A DNA stretch of 64,000 nucleotides from Brucella gallinifaecis (GCF_006476605.1 NZ_ML636800.1:186001-250000); one strand, 5' to 3'. Shown: positions 18,507 through 27,752, counted from the first letter of the stretch. The notes: generated by a model from the letters alone, not told the origin. Numbers and translations are program-made.

Positions 18507-19511
18507 ATGGTTACACGTCTTGCTCTGCTTGGTGCTGGTCGGATTGGCAAGGTTCATGCAGGCGCTATTGCTGCTGATAAACGCGCAAAACTTGTTGCAA
18601 TCGCAGATGCCAATCAAGAAGCGGCACAGGCCATTGCCGATGCGGTTGGTACAGAAATACGCAGCATTGAGGAGATTGAAAAATCAGCAGATATTGATGC
18701 AGTGCTGATCTGCACACCAACCAATACCCATGCGGATCTGATCGAACGTTTTTGTCGTGCCGGCAAAGCAGTTTTTTGTGAAAAGCCGATTGATCTGAAT
18801 ATCAAGCGCGTCGGTGCGTGCCTCAAAATTATCAATGAGACAGGTGGCAGGGTTATGCTTGGATTCAATCGCCGCTTTGATCCACATTTTGCCGCTGTTC
18901 GCAAAGCGATTGATGATGGACGGATCGGCAAGGTTGAAATGGTCACAATCACCAGCCGCGATCCGGGTGCACCGCCTGCTGAATATATTAAAGTGTCGGG
19001 CGGTATTTTCCGCGATATGACAATTCATGATTTTGACATGGCGCGTTTTCTGCTGGGCGAGGAGATTGAAACAGTTTCCGCATCGGCATCAGTTCTCGTC
19101 GATCCAAAGATTAGTGAACTGGGTGACTATGATAGCGCCAGCGTAATTCTGACCACGGCGTCCGGTCGCCAATGCGTGATTTCCAATTCGCGCCGGGCAT
19201 CTTATGGCTATGATCAACGCATCGAAGTGCATGGATCCGAAGGCGCTGTTTCGGCTGAAAACCAGCGTCCGGTCTCTATCGAAATTGCATCAAAACATGG
19301 TTACACACGTCCGCCGCTGCATGATTTCTTCATGACGCGCTACACGGATGCTTATGCTGCTGAAATTGCCTCTTTCATTGATGCAATTGATAATGACAAG
19401 GCGCCAGCACCTTCTGCCGAAGACGGATTGCAGGCCTTGGCTCTGGCAGAAGCCGCACTTCTTTCGGTCAAGGAAGGCCGGGCTGTAAAAGTTGCGGAAG
19501 TTTTCGCATAA
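18507..19511 (+). CDS. idhA: Inositol 2-dehydrogenase (IdhA/IolG)
   Basis: This 334-residue GFO/IDH/MocA-family oxidoreductase catalyses the first step of myo-inositol catabolism, oxidation to scyllo-inosose with NAD+. The N-terminal Rossmann motif LLGAGRIGKVHAGA is present, then the family lysine motif CEKPID near residue 95 and the active-site DMTIHDFDMARFL segment near 175. It is divergent from iolR across 159 bp that contain a likely operator. Confidence 0.93.
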   Translation: MVTRLALLGAGRIGKVHAGAIAADKRAKLVAIADANQEAAQAIADAVGTEIRSIEEIEKSADIDAVLICTPTNTHADLIERFCRAGKAVFCEKPIDLNIKRVGACLKIINETGGRVMLGFNRRFDPHFAAVRKAIDDGRIGKVEMVTITSRDPGAPPAEYIKVSGGIFRDMTIHDFDMARFLLGEEIETVSASASVLVDPKISELGDYDSASVILTTASGRQCVISNSRRASYGYDQRIEVHGSEGAVSAENQRPVSIEIASKHGYTRPPLHDFFMTRYTDAYAAEIASFIDAIDNDKAPAPSAEDGLQALALAEAALLSVKEGRAVKVAEVFA

Positions 19512-19560
19512 GCAATGCTTTTCGGTTGCCTTTTCTGGCAATCGACGGCGATATGCGGAT

Positions 19561-20634
19561 ATGGCTTATGAATTCAATACCTTGCCGCTCGATGAGCTTT
19601 TTATGCCCGTGGTACGTTCCACGGCTGCATTGACGAGGCTTGACGAACGGCTTGCGCAATCGCCGATCCGCGAGGGGATACTGGAGCGCATGCATCTCAA
19701 TGATGCCGTTGCCTCCATGTGGCTTGAGGGCGAATTGGTTCATCTTGAAGATCTGGTTTTGCATGATGCATTGATGAATACGCATATGCCAAGTCATGCG
19801 CTGACGATTGCGCATTCTATGCTGCGGCTGCGTCGACAAATTGCAGGCCATGCAGCAGAATGGGCACTAAGCAGCGCAGGAATGCAACATTTGCTGGGGC
19901 GGAGCGTCGATTTTCAAGCTGAAGCGGCAAGGCAATATGATGAGCCTGAAGAAGGCGAAGCTGACCCATTGCTGGATGATGTTGATGCACTTCTTGCACG
20001 CACTGATGCACTTTTGAAGGGGCTTGTTCCGACGAAACCCAAGCCTCAGCACATTGAGGTTGATGCCCTTCTTGCCGATGATGACTGGAATGAGGATGAA
20101 CGTCTGCAGGAATGGCGTGATATTTTTGAACAAACAGCACATTTGCCTTCATTGATGCGTGCCGCGATCATGCATGACAGCTGGTTTGATCTGGAGGTGG
20201 TGCAGCGTTCTTCATGGATAGGGCGCTTACTCACTGCGGCTTATCTGCGCCAGTCCGGCATTGCCGGCGCTCATTTACCGGCTTTGAGCATAGGTCTAAG
20301 AAGTAAAAGGCCTGATGATCGCCGCTCCAAAAACAGTTTAGTGCGCCTCAAAACCTTTTTCGCTTCGATTGAAGAAGGGGCAGAGGCAATTATGAAGGAA
20401 CATGACCGCTTGATGCTGGCGCGTGAACAGATGCAACGTAAGCTTAAAGGGCGCCGTTCCAACTCCCGTTTGCCACAACTTGTTGATATGATGATACGCT
20501 ATCCTCTGGTTTCAACGCAGATGATCGAAAAAGAGCTGGCCGTTACCTCACAGGGGGCGCTCAAACTGATCCTTGAGCTTAATCTGCGGGAAATGACTGG
20601 ACGTGGGCGTTTTCGCGCATGGGGTATTCTCTAG
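19561..20634 (+). CDS. DUF1612/HTH-type (RHE_PE00001-like) DNA-binding protein
   Basis: This 357-residue protein is of a type common on rhizobial chromosomes and plasmids. The N-terminal two thirds form a helical DUF1612-like region, with an acidic linker around residues 120-190. The C-terminal 60 residues look like a winged-helix DNA-binding domain (VDMMIRYPLVSTQMIEKEL). No enzymatic motif is evident. The ATG at 19561 (MAYEFNTLPL) is preferred over a start that overlaps the end of idhA. It follows idhA by 49 bp and could be co-transcribed, but there is no functional link to inositol in the sequence. Confidence 0.7.
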   Translation: MAYEFNTLPLDELFMPVVRSTAALTRLDERLAQSPIREGILERMHLNDAVASMWLEGELVHLEDLVLHDALMNTHMPSHALTIAHSMLRLRRQIAGHAAEWALSSAGMQHLLGRSVDFQAEAARQYDEPEEGEADPLLDDVDALLARTDALLKGLVPTKPKPQHIEVDALLADDDWNEDERLQEWRDIFEQTAHLPSLMRAAIMHDSWFDLEVVQRSSWIGRLLTAAYLRQSGIAGAHLPALSIGLRSKRPDDRRSKNSLVRLKTFFASIEEGAEAIMKEHDRLMLAREQMQRKLKGRRSNSRLPQLVDMMIRYPLVSTQMIEKELAVTSQGALKLILELNLREMTGRGRFRAWGIL

Positions 20635-20636
20635 AT

Positions 20637-21539
20637 TTATTTTTTCATACAATGATCACGCAGATGAGTTGCAAATAGCTGATATTCGTTACGCCGCGCT
20701 GCATTTGCACGCCATACCAAAGCGAGAGAGCGGAAATTATGCTGTCCTTCATAAGGAACAACACTGATTTCGCTGCCACGTGTTACACCAGCTTTAATCG
20801 CCACTTCCGGCAAAAGAGTAACGCCCATGCCAAACTCTACAAGCTGCACCAGCGTCATAATACTGGTGGCATGAACGTCGCCACCAGTATGGGCGGGCTT
20901 TGACCCGATCGCCGCCATGACATGTTCGCGCAGGCAATGGCCGGTTTCAAGCAACAGGAAAGGCTGATCCTCAAGATCACTTGCGTCAACATGGTCACGA
21001 TTGGCGAGTGCGTGGTCCCGGCGTACGGCCAGAAAAAATGGATCTTCACCGATTTCGGCGATTTCAAAATCATCTAGGTCATAGGGATGGGCAACAAGCG
21101 CAACATCCAGTGAACCAGAACGCAAACTGTCTAGCAATGTGCGTGTCAGGCCTTCACGCACGCTCAATTGCAGCTCTGGAAAAGCCTTTGCAGTCGTCGG
21201 TAACAGCTTTGGCAACAAGAATGGAGCAATGGACGGTATAACACCTAATCGCAGGCGTGTTGTAAGTGGTCGTTCTGCCTGGCGGGCATGTTCCGGCAGT
21301 TCCTGGAACAAAGCTACAATTTCTTGCGCACGGTTGAGAAAATCTTCGCCAGCCGGAAGCAACTGCATACGTCGCCCGGCGCGATCAATTAATGCAGTGC
21401 CAAGCTCTGTTTCCAATGCTTGTATGGCAGCACTCAAAGTGGATTGTGTAACCCCGACAGCCTCTGCTGCACGCGAAAATGAGCGGGCATTTACGAGGGC
21501 GATAAAATAGTGGAGTTGGCGAACACTGATATTCAGCAT
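20637..21539 (-). CDS. oxyR: OxyR-like LysR regulator with a single redox cysteine
   Basis: This 300-residue LysR regulator is divergent from ahpC-ahpD. The N-terminal helix-turn-helix lies around residues 18-40, and the effector domain carries the OxyR hallmark TGHCLREH with C202 at the peroxide-sensing position. The resolving cysteine expected nine residues later is isoleucine (I211), so this protein cannot form the classical disulfide with that partner; the only other cysteine is near the C-terminus. The start at 21539 (MLNISVRQLHYF) is the usual OxyR start. A four-part operator lies in the shared promoter region. Confidence 0.85.
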   Translation of the reverse strand: MLNISVRQLHYFIALVNARSFSRAAEAVGVTQSTLSAAIQALETELGTALIDRAGRRMQLLPAGEDFLNRAQEIVALFQELPEHARQAERPLTTRLRLGVIPSIAPFLLPKLLPTTAKAFPELQLSVREGLTRTLLDSLRSGSLDVALVAHPYDLDDFEIAEIGEDPFFLAVRRDHALANRDHVDASDLEDQPFLLLETGHCLREHVMAAIGSKPAHTGGDVHATSIMTLVQLVEFGMGVTLLPEVAIKAGVTRGSEISVVPYEGQHNFRSLALVWRANAARRNEYQLFATHLRDHCMKK

Positions 21540-21561
21540 AATCTGACAGGTACTTATCATT

Positions 21562-21627
21562 ATCGTTTAAATCGATGTATTTGATCGTTTTAATCGCTTT
21601 GACCGATCAGTCAAGAGTGACTATATA
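21562..21627 (+). promoter_or_regulatory. OxyR-like operator abutting the ahpC promoter
   Basis: ATCG-N7-CGAT-N7-ATCG-N7-CGCT at 21562-21598 has the exact 4+7 spacing of the classical OxyR tetrad (ATAG-N7-CTAT-N7-ATAG-N7-CTAT). It is followed at once by a -35 TTGACC (21599-21604), a 17 bp spacer and a -10 TATATA (21622-21627). An operator ending at the -35 is the layout of an activator-dependent promoter. The base identities differ from the enteric consensus, so the assignment rests on spacing and context. Confidence 0.65.
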
Positions 21628-21697
21628 TGAATCGCAGGCAGAAAGTTCTGAAACTTCTGGATTTTCTGCAAAACACGAATTTACAGGCAGGTATAAA

Positions 21698-22252
21698 ATG
21701 CTCGGTATCGGTGACAAGCTTCCTTCTTTCAAAGTAACAGGCGTAAAGCCAGGTTTTAACTTCCACGAAGAAAACGGCGTTTCGGCTTTTGAAGAAATCA
21801 CCGAAGCAAGCTTTGATGGCAAGTGGAAGGTTATCTTCTTCTATCCAAAGGACTTCACGTTCGTTTGCCCGACGGAAATTGCTGAATTTGCGCGTTTGGC
21901 TTCGGATTTTGAAGACCGTGATGCTGTTGTTCTTGGTGGTTCGACGGATAACGAGTTTGTAAAACTCGCATGGCGCCGTGATCACAAGGATCTCGACAAG
22001 CTGCCAATCTGGTCATTTGCTGATACCAATGGTTCGCTGGTTGACGGTCTTGGTGTTCGTTCTCCAGACGGCGTTGCTTACCGTTACACTTTTGTTGTCG
22101 ACCCGGACAACGTAATCCAGCACGTCTACGCAACCAATCTTAATGTTGGCCGCGCTCCAAAGGACACGCTGCGCGTTCTCGACGCGCTCCAGACCGATGA
22201 GCTCTGCCCTTGCAACCGCGAAGTCGGTGGCGAAACACTCAAAGCTGCTTGA
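21698..22252 (+). CDS. ahpC: AhpC peroxiredoxin (alkyl hydroperoxide reductase subunit)
   Basis: This 184-residue 2-Cys peroxiredoxin reduces hydrogen peroxide and organic hydroperoxides. The peroxidatic cysteine is C57 in PKDFTFVCPTEI; resolving cysteines are C170 and C172 in LCPCNREVGG, the arrangement seen in AhpC proteins reduced by AhpD. The ATG at 21698 gives the canonical N-terminus; upstream in-frame codons run into the promoter. It is followed by an internal terminator-like hairpin and then ahpD. Confidence 0.95.
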   Translation: MLGIGDKLPSFKVTGVKPGFNFHEENGVSAFEEITEASFDGKWKVIFFYPKDFTFVCPTEIAEFARLASDFEDRDAVVLGGSTDNEFVKLAWRRDHKDLDKLPIWSFADTNGSLVDGLGVRSPDGVAYRYTFVVDPDNVIQHVYATNLNVGRAPKDTLRVLDALQTDELCPCNREVGGETLKAA

Positions 22253-22274
22253 TCAGCTTCCAATGGCTTAAGAC

Positions 22275-22302
22275 AAGGCGGGTTAAGGCCCGCCTTTTGT
22301 TT
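22275..22302 (+). terminator. Hairpin between ahpC and ahpD
   Basis: AAGGCGGG-TTAAGG-CCCGCCTT forms an 8 bp stem followed by TTTT. It may end most ahpC transcripts and let fewer continue into ahpD. Confidence 0.75.
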
Positions 22303-22330
22303 ATCCAGAATAACAGTGAAAGAGAGTTCC

Positions 22331-22858
22331 ATGTCCATTGATGATCTGAAGTCAAGAATCCCGGATTTTGCGAAAGATGTTCGTCTTAACCTCTCCTCCA
22401 TGGCGAGCGACGAAACACTGACGCCACAGCAAAAATATGGCCTGTTCATTGCCTGCGGCATTGCTTCGCGCAACGCCGATGTGCGCAAGGCACTTTCTGC
22501 TGAAGCGGTGAACAAGATTGATGCTAGTGTTGTGCAGGCTGCAAAATCTGCGGCTGCCATCATGGGCATGAATAATGTCTATTATCGTTTCGTACATCTT
22601 GCCACCAACAAGGATTATCGCACCATGCCTGCAAAGCTGCGCATGAATGTGATTGGCAATCCAGGTGTGGACAAGATCGATTTTGAACTCTGGTCGCTGG
22701 CCGTGTCGGTAATTAACGGTTGCGGCATGTGTATCGATGCCCATGAGGATGTGTTGCGCAAAGCCGGTGTATCTACAGAAGTCATCCAGACCGCAGCACG
22801 TTTCGCTTCCATCATTCAGTCGATTGCGATTGCTCTGGAAGCTGCTGATACTGAGTGA
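22331..22858 (+). CDS. ahpD: AhpD alkylhydroperoxidase
   Basis: This 175-residue carboxymuconolactone-decarboxylase-family protein supplies electrons to AhpC and has weak peroxidase activity. The active site CxxCxxxH is visible as C131-GM-C134-IDA-H138. The ATG at 22331 begins the conserved [16 protein letters not shown]; a start five residues earlier is possible. It lies 78 bp after ahpC in the same orientation. Confidence 0.95.
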   Translation: MSIDDLKSRIPDFAKDVRLNLSSMASDETLTPQQKYGLFIACGIASRNADVRKALSAEAVNKIDASVVQAAKSAAAIMGMNNVYYRFVHLATNKDYRTMPAKLRMNVIGNPGVDKIDFELWSLAVSVINGCGMCIDAHEDVLRKAGVSTEVIQTAARFASIIQSIAIALEAADTE

Positions 22859-22880
22859 GGCTCACTCGATCCGCATATTA

Positions 22881-22916
22881 AAAAAGCCTGTATGGATTGC
22901 TCCATGCAGGCTTTTT
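22881..22916 (+). terminator. Terminator downstream of ahpD
   Basis: AAAAAGCCTG-TATGGA and TCCATGCAGGCTTTTT pair around a 4-nt loop with one mismatch and end in a T run. The A run on the other side makes it usable from both strands, toward the convergent FkbM gene. Confidence 0.85.
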
Positions 22917-22965
22917 GATTCTGGATATTTAATTCACAGCGCATTCAACCATCGGGATAATGGCT

Positions 22966-23736
22966 TTAGCTGAATGCCCACACGTCTTCGCAATATATAC
23001 CAATATCGTAACCGGCAGCCTTCAGCTTCACAATGACATTGCCAATGTCAGTGGGTGATAAAGCGCCAATCTCGACTTTGATCAGGCCAGGACGATAGCG
23101 TTGCAGATCAAGCTGGTCGAAGACAATCCAGTCTGCCCCTTCACAATCCACCAGGAATGCATCGATAAATTCAACAGCATTACGATCAAGGACCGCCTGT
23201 AATGTGTCCGATTGAACAACAATTTCCTTTAGAAACGGGGCGAATTTTTCAAAATTCGGATCATCCGGGCCCCAGACATTTTTACCGGACATCAAATTTG
23301 TATCAGTGACAGAAGAGCAACCGATAAATTCTATCGGCAAAGTACCTTCTTCAAGGGCTTTTGCATCAAAAGTCTTGACAGTAATGGAACCGGGTTCCCG
23401 GGTGACGGCAATCGGCTCGATCTTGAAACGTTCCGTATCCTGATAGTTTTGACGTAATCTGAGCAAGTTATAGGGTACAGGTTCGACCAGAACTGCTTTG
23501 GACCGTGGAATCTTGTGGAGCCAGGGTGTCACATCGTCAAAAAGGACGCCGTCGCATGCTCCAATATTGACCATCTGAAAAGGGCGCTGTTTTCCTGATT
23601 TGGCAGCACGGGCAGCATGGGCAAGATAACGCGTTCCACGAAGTGCTGCACTACGACTTAAAATGCTTTCAGGAACACTGCGTGCAGCCAATGTGCGTGC
23701 GTAGCCTCTGAGCTTTGAGGATTCTGGAGCATCCAT
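22966..23736 (-). CDS. FkbM-family methyltransferase
   Basis: This 256-residue SAM-dependent methyltransferase is of the FkbM type. It shows NIGACDGVLFDD (SAM-binding loop near residue 57), VLVEPVPYN (strand 2 acidic residue) and the family segment FLVDCEGADWIVF near residue 195. Family members methylate hydroxyls on polyketides, glycans or lipids; nothing nearby indicates the substrate. It is a single gene convergent with ahpD, with a long untranscribed-looking region upstream. Confidence 0.8.
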   Translation of the reverse strand: MDAPESSKLRGYARTLAARSVPESILSRSAALRGTRYLAHAARAAKSGKQRPFQMVNIGACDGVLFDDVTPWLHKIPRSKAVLVEPVPYNLLRLRQNYQDTERFKIEPIAVTREPGSITVKTFDAKALEEGTLPIEFIGCSSVTDTNLMSGKNVWGPDDPNFEKFAPFLKEIVVQSDTLQAVLDRNAVEFIDAFLVDCEGADWIVFDQLDLQRYRPGLIKVEIGALSPTDIGNVIVKLKAAGYDIGIYCEDVWAFS

Positions 23737-24311
23737 GCTCTTACCCTTTCATATGGGCTTTGAATTATAGATTTTGAAAATCTTAAGAGAATGCCGGGCT
23801 TGTTCATCATAGATAAGCAAATGATTTTCTGAACATGCGGGGCAGGTGTTTGTGTTTGGCGTGCCTGAAAATATAGTGGTCAATCGGTTTGGTCGTCTCC
23901 GTTGTCAAATACAATGCGCTTTCAGCTTAACCAACTGTCAAAGCTGACATTTTGTATAACGACTTTAACGATAAAACGTCTATAGATCCTTATGCTAACA
24001 ACCTCTAGTTATTAAAAAACAAACTTATTCTAACGAAAGGCATGTACATATCAGGCCATGTCGATATTTGCTTGTTTTGGGGATCGATATCGTTTTCATA
24101 AGAGCCATTGTCAGTGATTAAGTTGTGATTCATGCCAAGATTCCACATCAGAAATTGGGGGAACAAGCTGGCAAATAAACTCGGGGCTAATCAAAGGGGA
24201 ATTCCAGCTTTCCTTTATCTGCCTTAAACCTTTATTATCATCAGGCTTATGCTTGATATTGGTGGCATGCATTCGATTTGGAAAATCGATAATGGGAGTC
24301 AAAGAGTACTT
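23737..24311. other. Intergenic region without a recognised gene
   Basis: These 575 bp lie between the divergent FkbM gene and the peptide-importer operon. The middle is AT-rich and should contain promoters for both. I see no RNA gene, repeat or clear operator. Confidence 0.5.
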
Positions 24312-25790
24312 ATGACAAAACTGCTGAAAACCGGGCTGATAACAGCCATGATGCTTGCATCGATCAACGGGGCCTTTGCAAAGGATATGCTGGTGGTCGG
24401 TCAGGTGCTGGAACCGCCCGGTCTTGATCCAACGGCAAATGCTGCTGCTGGTATCCGGCAGGTTACTTATGCCAATCTCTATGAAGGCCTTGTGCGTATC
24501 GTTGAAGACGGAACGGTCAAGCCGCTTCTGGCAGAAAGCTGGACTGTTTCGGATGACAACAAGACCTATAGTTTCAAGTTGCGTGAAGGCGTGAAATTTC
24601 ACGATGGCACAGCTTTTGATTGTTCCGTCGTAAAGTTTTCCTATGAACGTGCTGTTGCGCCAGACTCTACCAATGCACAAAAGGGGCTTTTTGAACCGAT
24701 TGCCAGCACTGAATGTCCTGATCCCTCGACTGCCGTTGTGACACTCAAGCGTCCAAGCTCGAACTTCCTGTTCAATATGGGCTGGGGAGATGCGGTTATG
24801 ATTGCTCCCAATTCTGCGTCCGGGAACAAAACCAAACCAGTTGGCACAGGACCGTTCAAGTTCAAGCGTTGGGTTCAGGGTGATCGTGTTGAGCTTGATC
24901 GCAATCCTGAATATTGGGGGGAGCCAGCAAAGCTTTCCGCCGTGACATTTCGTTTCATCAGCGATCCATCTGCCGCGGCTGCGGCAATTCTGGCTGGTGA
25001 CGTTGATGTATTTCCGATGTTTCAGGCACCAGAGCTGATCAGCCGTTTCAAGAGTGATGACAAGCTTCATGTCGAAATAGGCGATACTGCCGGTAAAGTT
25101 CTGCTCTCTCTTAACAATGCCAAAGCGCCCTTTGATAATGTTAAGGTGCGCCAGGCACTGGCTCATGCCATAGATAACAAGGCGCTGATTGAAGGTATTT
25201 CTTCCGGTTTCGGGACGCCGATCGGCTCGCATTATGCACCTGTCGATCCGGGTTATATCGATCTGTCAGAGACTTATACTTATGATCCGGCCAAAGCCAG
25301 ACAGCTGCTTGAGGAGGCAGGTGTTCCCGTTGGCACGCAGATCACAATTACGCTTCCTCCACCGGCTTATGCACGACGTGGCGGCGAAATCATTGCTGCT
25401 ATGCTTGCAGAAGTTGGCATTCAGGCCAATCTTGTTCCAATCGAATTTGCGCAATGGCTGGATCAGGTGTTCAAGCGTTCGGATTTTGATGCCACGATCA
25501 TTGCACACACGGAAGCGCGTGATCTCGATATCTATGCCCGGGACAAATATTATTTTAACTATAACAGCCCGGAATATAAGGCGCTTTACAAAGCCTATGC
25601 AGAGGCTGGAAGCGACGAAGAACAGCTCGAACTGGTAAAGAAACTGCAGGAAAAACTTGCCGCCGACGAGCCGAATATTTTTCTTTATGCGCTGCCAAAA
25701 ATCGGTGTGTGGAACAAGAACGTCAAGGGATTATGGAAGAATATGCCAATCCCGGCGGATGATATGACACGGGTTTACTGGGCTGAATAA
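24312..25790 (+). CDS. Peptide/opine-type ABC transporter substrate-binding protein
   Basis: This 492-residue periplasmic binding protein of the SBP_bac_5 family (DppA/OppA type) has a signal peptide (MTKLLKTGLITAMMLASINGAFA). The family body begins LVVGQVLEPPGLDPT and contains LAESWTVSDDNKTYSFKLREG. The ATG at 24312 was chosen as the one that begins the signal sequence. It is the first gene of a five-gene importer operon and is separated from the permeases by a hairpin that may favour its higher expression. The ligand is unknown. Confidence 0.9.
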   Translation: MTKLLKTGLITAMMLASINGAFAKDMLVVGQVLEPPGLDPTANAAAGIRQVTYANLYEGLVRIVEDGTVKPLLAESWTVSDDNKTYSFKLREGVKFHDGTAFDCSVVKFSYERAVAPDSTNAQKGLFEPIASTECPDPSTAVVTLKRPSSNFLFNMGWGDAVMIAPNSASGNKTKPVGTGPFKFKRWVQGDRVELDRNPEYWGEPAKLSAVTFRFISDPSAAAAAILAGDVDVFPMFQAPELISRFKSDDKLHVEIGDTAGKVLLSLNNAKAPFDNVKVRQALAHAIDNKALIEGISSGFGTPIGSHYAPVDPGYIDLSETYTYDPAKARQLLEEAGVPVGTQITITLPPPAYARRGGEIIAAMLAEVGIQANLVPIEFAQWLDQVFKRSDFDATIIAHTEARDLDIYARDKYYFNYNSPEYKALYKAYAEAGSDEEQLELVKKLQEKLAADEPNIFLYALPKIGVWNKNVKGLWKNMPIPADDMTRVYWAE

Positions 25791-25796
25791 GAAAAT

Positions 25797-25830
25797 TTCC
25801 GTCCCTGAGCGTCTTCGCGAAGGGACGGAA
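25797..25830 (+). other. Intercistronic hairpin after the binding-protein gene
   Basis: TTCCGTCCCT and AGGGACGGAA form a perfect 10 bp stem with a 14-nt loop. An A-rich tract follows, not a T run, so it is more likely an mRNA-stabilising or attenuating element than a full terminator. Confidence 0.6.
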
Positions 25831-25941
25831 AACAACACGAATGGCTGTGCAGTCTACAAATGTAACAGGACGCACAATGCAGCCCGAAAAGTCGAGAAAC
25901 TTTTCGGAATTGCGCTTAGGTCAGGACACCAGGAGGTCGCC

Positions 25942-26895
25942 TTGTTGGCTTATATTTCCGGGCGAGTGGTTTCGCTCCTGCTCACAACACTTGCGGCCTC
26001 CGTTATCGTCTTCTTGTTGATGCAGGTGCTGCCCGGAGACCCTGCCGCAGTCATTCTTGGCATTAATGCGCAACCTGAAACGCTTGCAGCAGTCCAAAAA
26101 CAACTTGGTCTCGATCAGCCGGTTTGGTGGCGGTACCTTTCATGGATTGCAGGTTTTCTGAAGGGCAATTTCGGCACGAGTTACACCTATTCGGTGCCGA
26201 TCAGCGAATTGCTTGGACCGCGCATCATGGTAACATTACCACTTGCACTTCTCTCCATGATGCTTTCGGTTGCAATAGCTATTCCGGTTGGCGTTTATGC
26301 AGCCTCCCGACGAGGAAAGACAGGCGATGTGCTGTCCATGGGGGTGGCGCAGGTGGGGGTCGCTATTCCGAATTTCTGGCTTGGTCTATTATTGATCCTG
26401 TTGTTTGCATTACAACTGGGCTGGTTTCCTGCTTCCGGGTTTGCAGGTTGGGAAAGCGGCTTCTGGAATGGTATGCGTTCGCTGTTTTTACCGGCATTGG
26501 CTCTTGCCTTGCCGCTTGCAGCAATTCTGGCCCGAGTAACACGATCCGCAGTCATTGAAACACTGGGAGAGGATTTCGTGCGTACTGCTCGCGCCAAAGG
26601 TCTCTCACGCAAGGCTGCATTATGGCACCATGCGGTTCCCAATGCGCTCATCCCGGTGGTTACTATTATTGGCCTGCAATTTTCATTTTTGCTGGCGGGA
26701 ACGATCATCATCGAAAATGTCTTCAATCTTCCCGGCCTTGGACGGCTGTTGTTTCAGGCAATTGCCCAGCGTGATCTTGTGACAGTACAGTCGCTGGTGA
26801 CGCTGCTTGCAGCCTCTGTGATTATTGTTAATTTCATTGTCGACCTCGTCTATGGATTTATCGACCCGCGCCTTTTGGCAGGGGGGAACCGATGA
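25942..26895 (+). CDS. DppB/OppB-type ABC transporter permease
   Basis: This 317-residue inner-membrane permease has about six membrane helices and the binding-protein-dependent transport signature near residues 210-240 (EDFVRTARAKGLSRKAALWHH). There is no ATG: AGGAGG at 25931 precedes tandem TTG codons at 25942 and 25945, so translation starts at a TTG. It overlaps the next permease gene by four bases (ATGA). Confidence 0.9.
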   Translation: MLAYISGRVVSLLLTTLAASVIVFLLMQVLPGDPAAVILGINAQPETLAAVQKQLGLDQPVWWRYLSWIAGFLKGNFGTSYTYSVPISELLGPRIMVTLPLALLSMMLSVAIAIPVGVYAASRRGKTGDVLSMGVAQVGVAIPNFWLGLLLILLFALQLGWFPASGFAGWESGFWNGMRSLFLPALALALPLAAILARVTRSAVIETLGEDFVRTARAKGLSRKAALWHHAVPNALIPVVTIIGLQFSFLLAGTIIIENVFNLPGLGRLLFQAIAQRDLVTVQSLVTLLAASVIIVNFIVDLVYGFIDPRLLAGGNR

Positions 26896-27752
26896 GCGAG
26901 GTTGGCAAAGCCGCAAAGCCAAGCCGCCTTCGGTCGTATTTCCTCAGTCGCAGCCTTGTGATTGGCTCTCTCATAACCGCTATTTTAGTGGCTATGGCTG
27001 TAATCTCCTGCTTCTGGACGCCTTATTCACCCACAGCAATGGTCTTCCGCGACAAATTGCAGGGGCCGAATATCAATCATCTATTCGGTACCGATAATTT
27101 TGGTCGTGATGTATTTTCCATGATTATGGTTGGCGCTCGAAATTCCATTGCCGTATCGATCATCGCGGTACTGGTCGGTGCGGGTATCGGCATTCCCTTC
27201 GGAGCCTTTGCTGCTGCGCGGGGCGGCTTTATCGATGGTTTAATCATGCGCATGACCGATCTGGCCTTTGCATTTCCGGCATTGTTAAGCGCTGTTATCA
27301 TTACCGCACTATTCGGCCCCGGCACAGTCAACGCCATGATTGCTATTGGAATTTTCAATATTCCGGTTTTCGCCCGTGTCACACGTGGTGCATCCCTTGC
27401 TCTATGGAAGCGTGAATATGTACTGGCCGCACGATGTGCAGGGCGAGGCGATATTGCGATTACGCTGTTGCATGTGCTGCCAAACATCAACCATGTATTG
27501 ATCGTACAGGCGACAATTCAGTTTGCGCTGGCCATTGTCGCTGAGGCAGGCCTCTCCTATGTCGGATTGGGTACGCAGCCGCCAATGCCCAGTTGGGGCA
27601 AAATGCTCAACGATGCCCAGACCTTTATTTATGATGCGCCGTGGCTGGCGATCTTCCCGGGCCTTGCTATCACAATTGCGGTTCTTGGCCTTAACCTGCT
27701 TGGTGACGGTTTGCGAGACGTGCTTGACCCGCGGGTGAGGAGGCTTAGATGA
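26892..27752 (+). CDS. DppC/OppC-type ABC transporter permease
   Basis: This 286-residue permease has an N-terminal cytoplasmic segment and about six membrane helices. The family N-terminal motif DKLQGPNINHLFGTDNFGRD is present, as is the EAA-like loop EYVLAARCAGRGDIAITLLHVLPN. It overlaps its neighbours by ATGA at both ends, so the four downstream genes form one coupled unit. Confidence 0.92.
   Translation: MSEVGKAAKPSRLRSYFLSRSLVIGSLITAILVAMAVISCFWTPYSPTAMVFRDKLQGPNINHLFGTDNFGRDVFSMIMVGARNSIAVSIIAVLVGAGIGIPFGAFAAARGGFIDGLIMRMTDLAFAFPALLSAVIITALFGPGTVNAMIAIGIFNIPVFARVTRGASLALWKREYVLAARCAGRGDIAITLLHVLPNINHVLIVQATIQFALAIVAEAGLSYVGLGTQPPMPSWGKMLNDAQTFIYDAPWLAIFPGLAITIAVLGLNLLGDGLRDVLDPRVRRLR

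Noticed and set aside
22275-22302. Hairpin between ahpC and ahpD considered as a riboswitch
   Set aside because: It is a simple GC-rich stem followed by T residues with no conserved aptamer-like structure.
24111-25232. 373-codon open frame on the minus strand
   Set aside because: It is antisense to the well-supported peptide-binding protein gene; its product has no signal, domain or ribosome-binding site and appears as a by-product of the sense codon pattern.
25942-25945. Permease gene suspected to be truncated because it lacks an ATG
   Set aside because: AGGAGG is correctly spaced from a TTG codon and the N-terminus matches the DppB family, so it is an ordinary TTG start.
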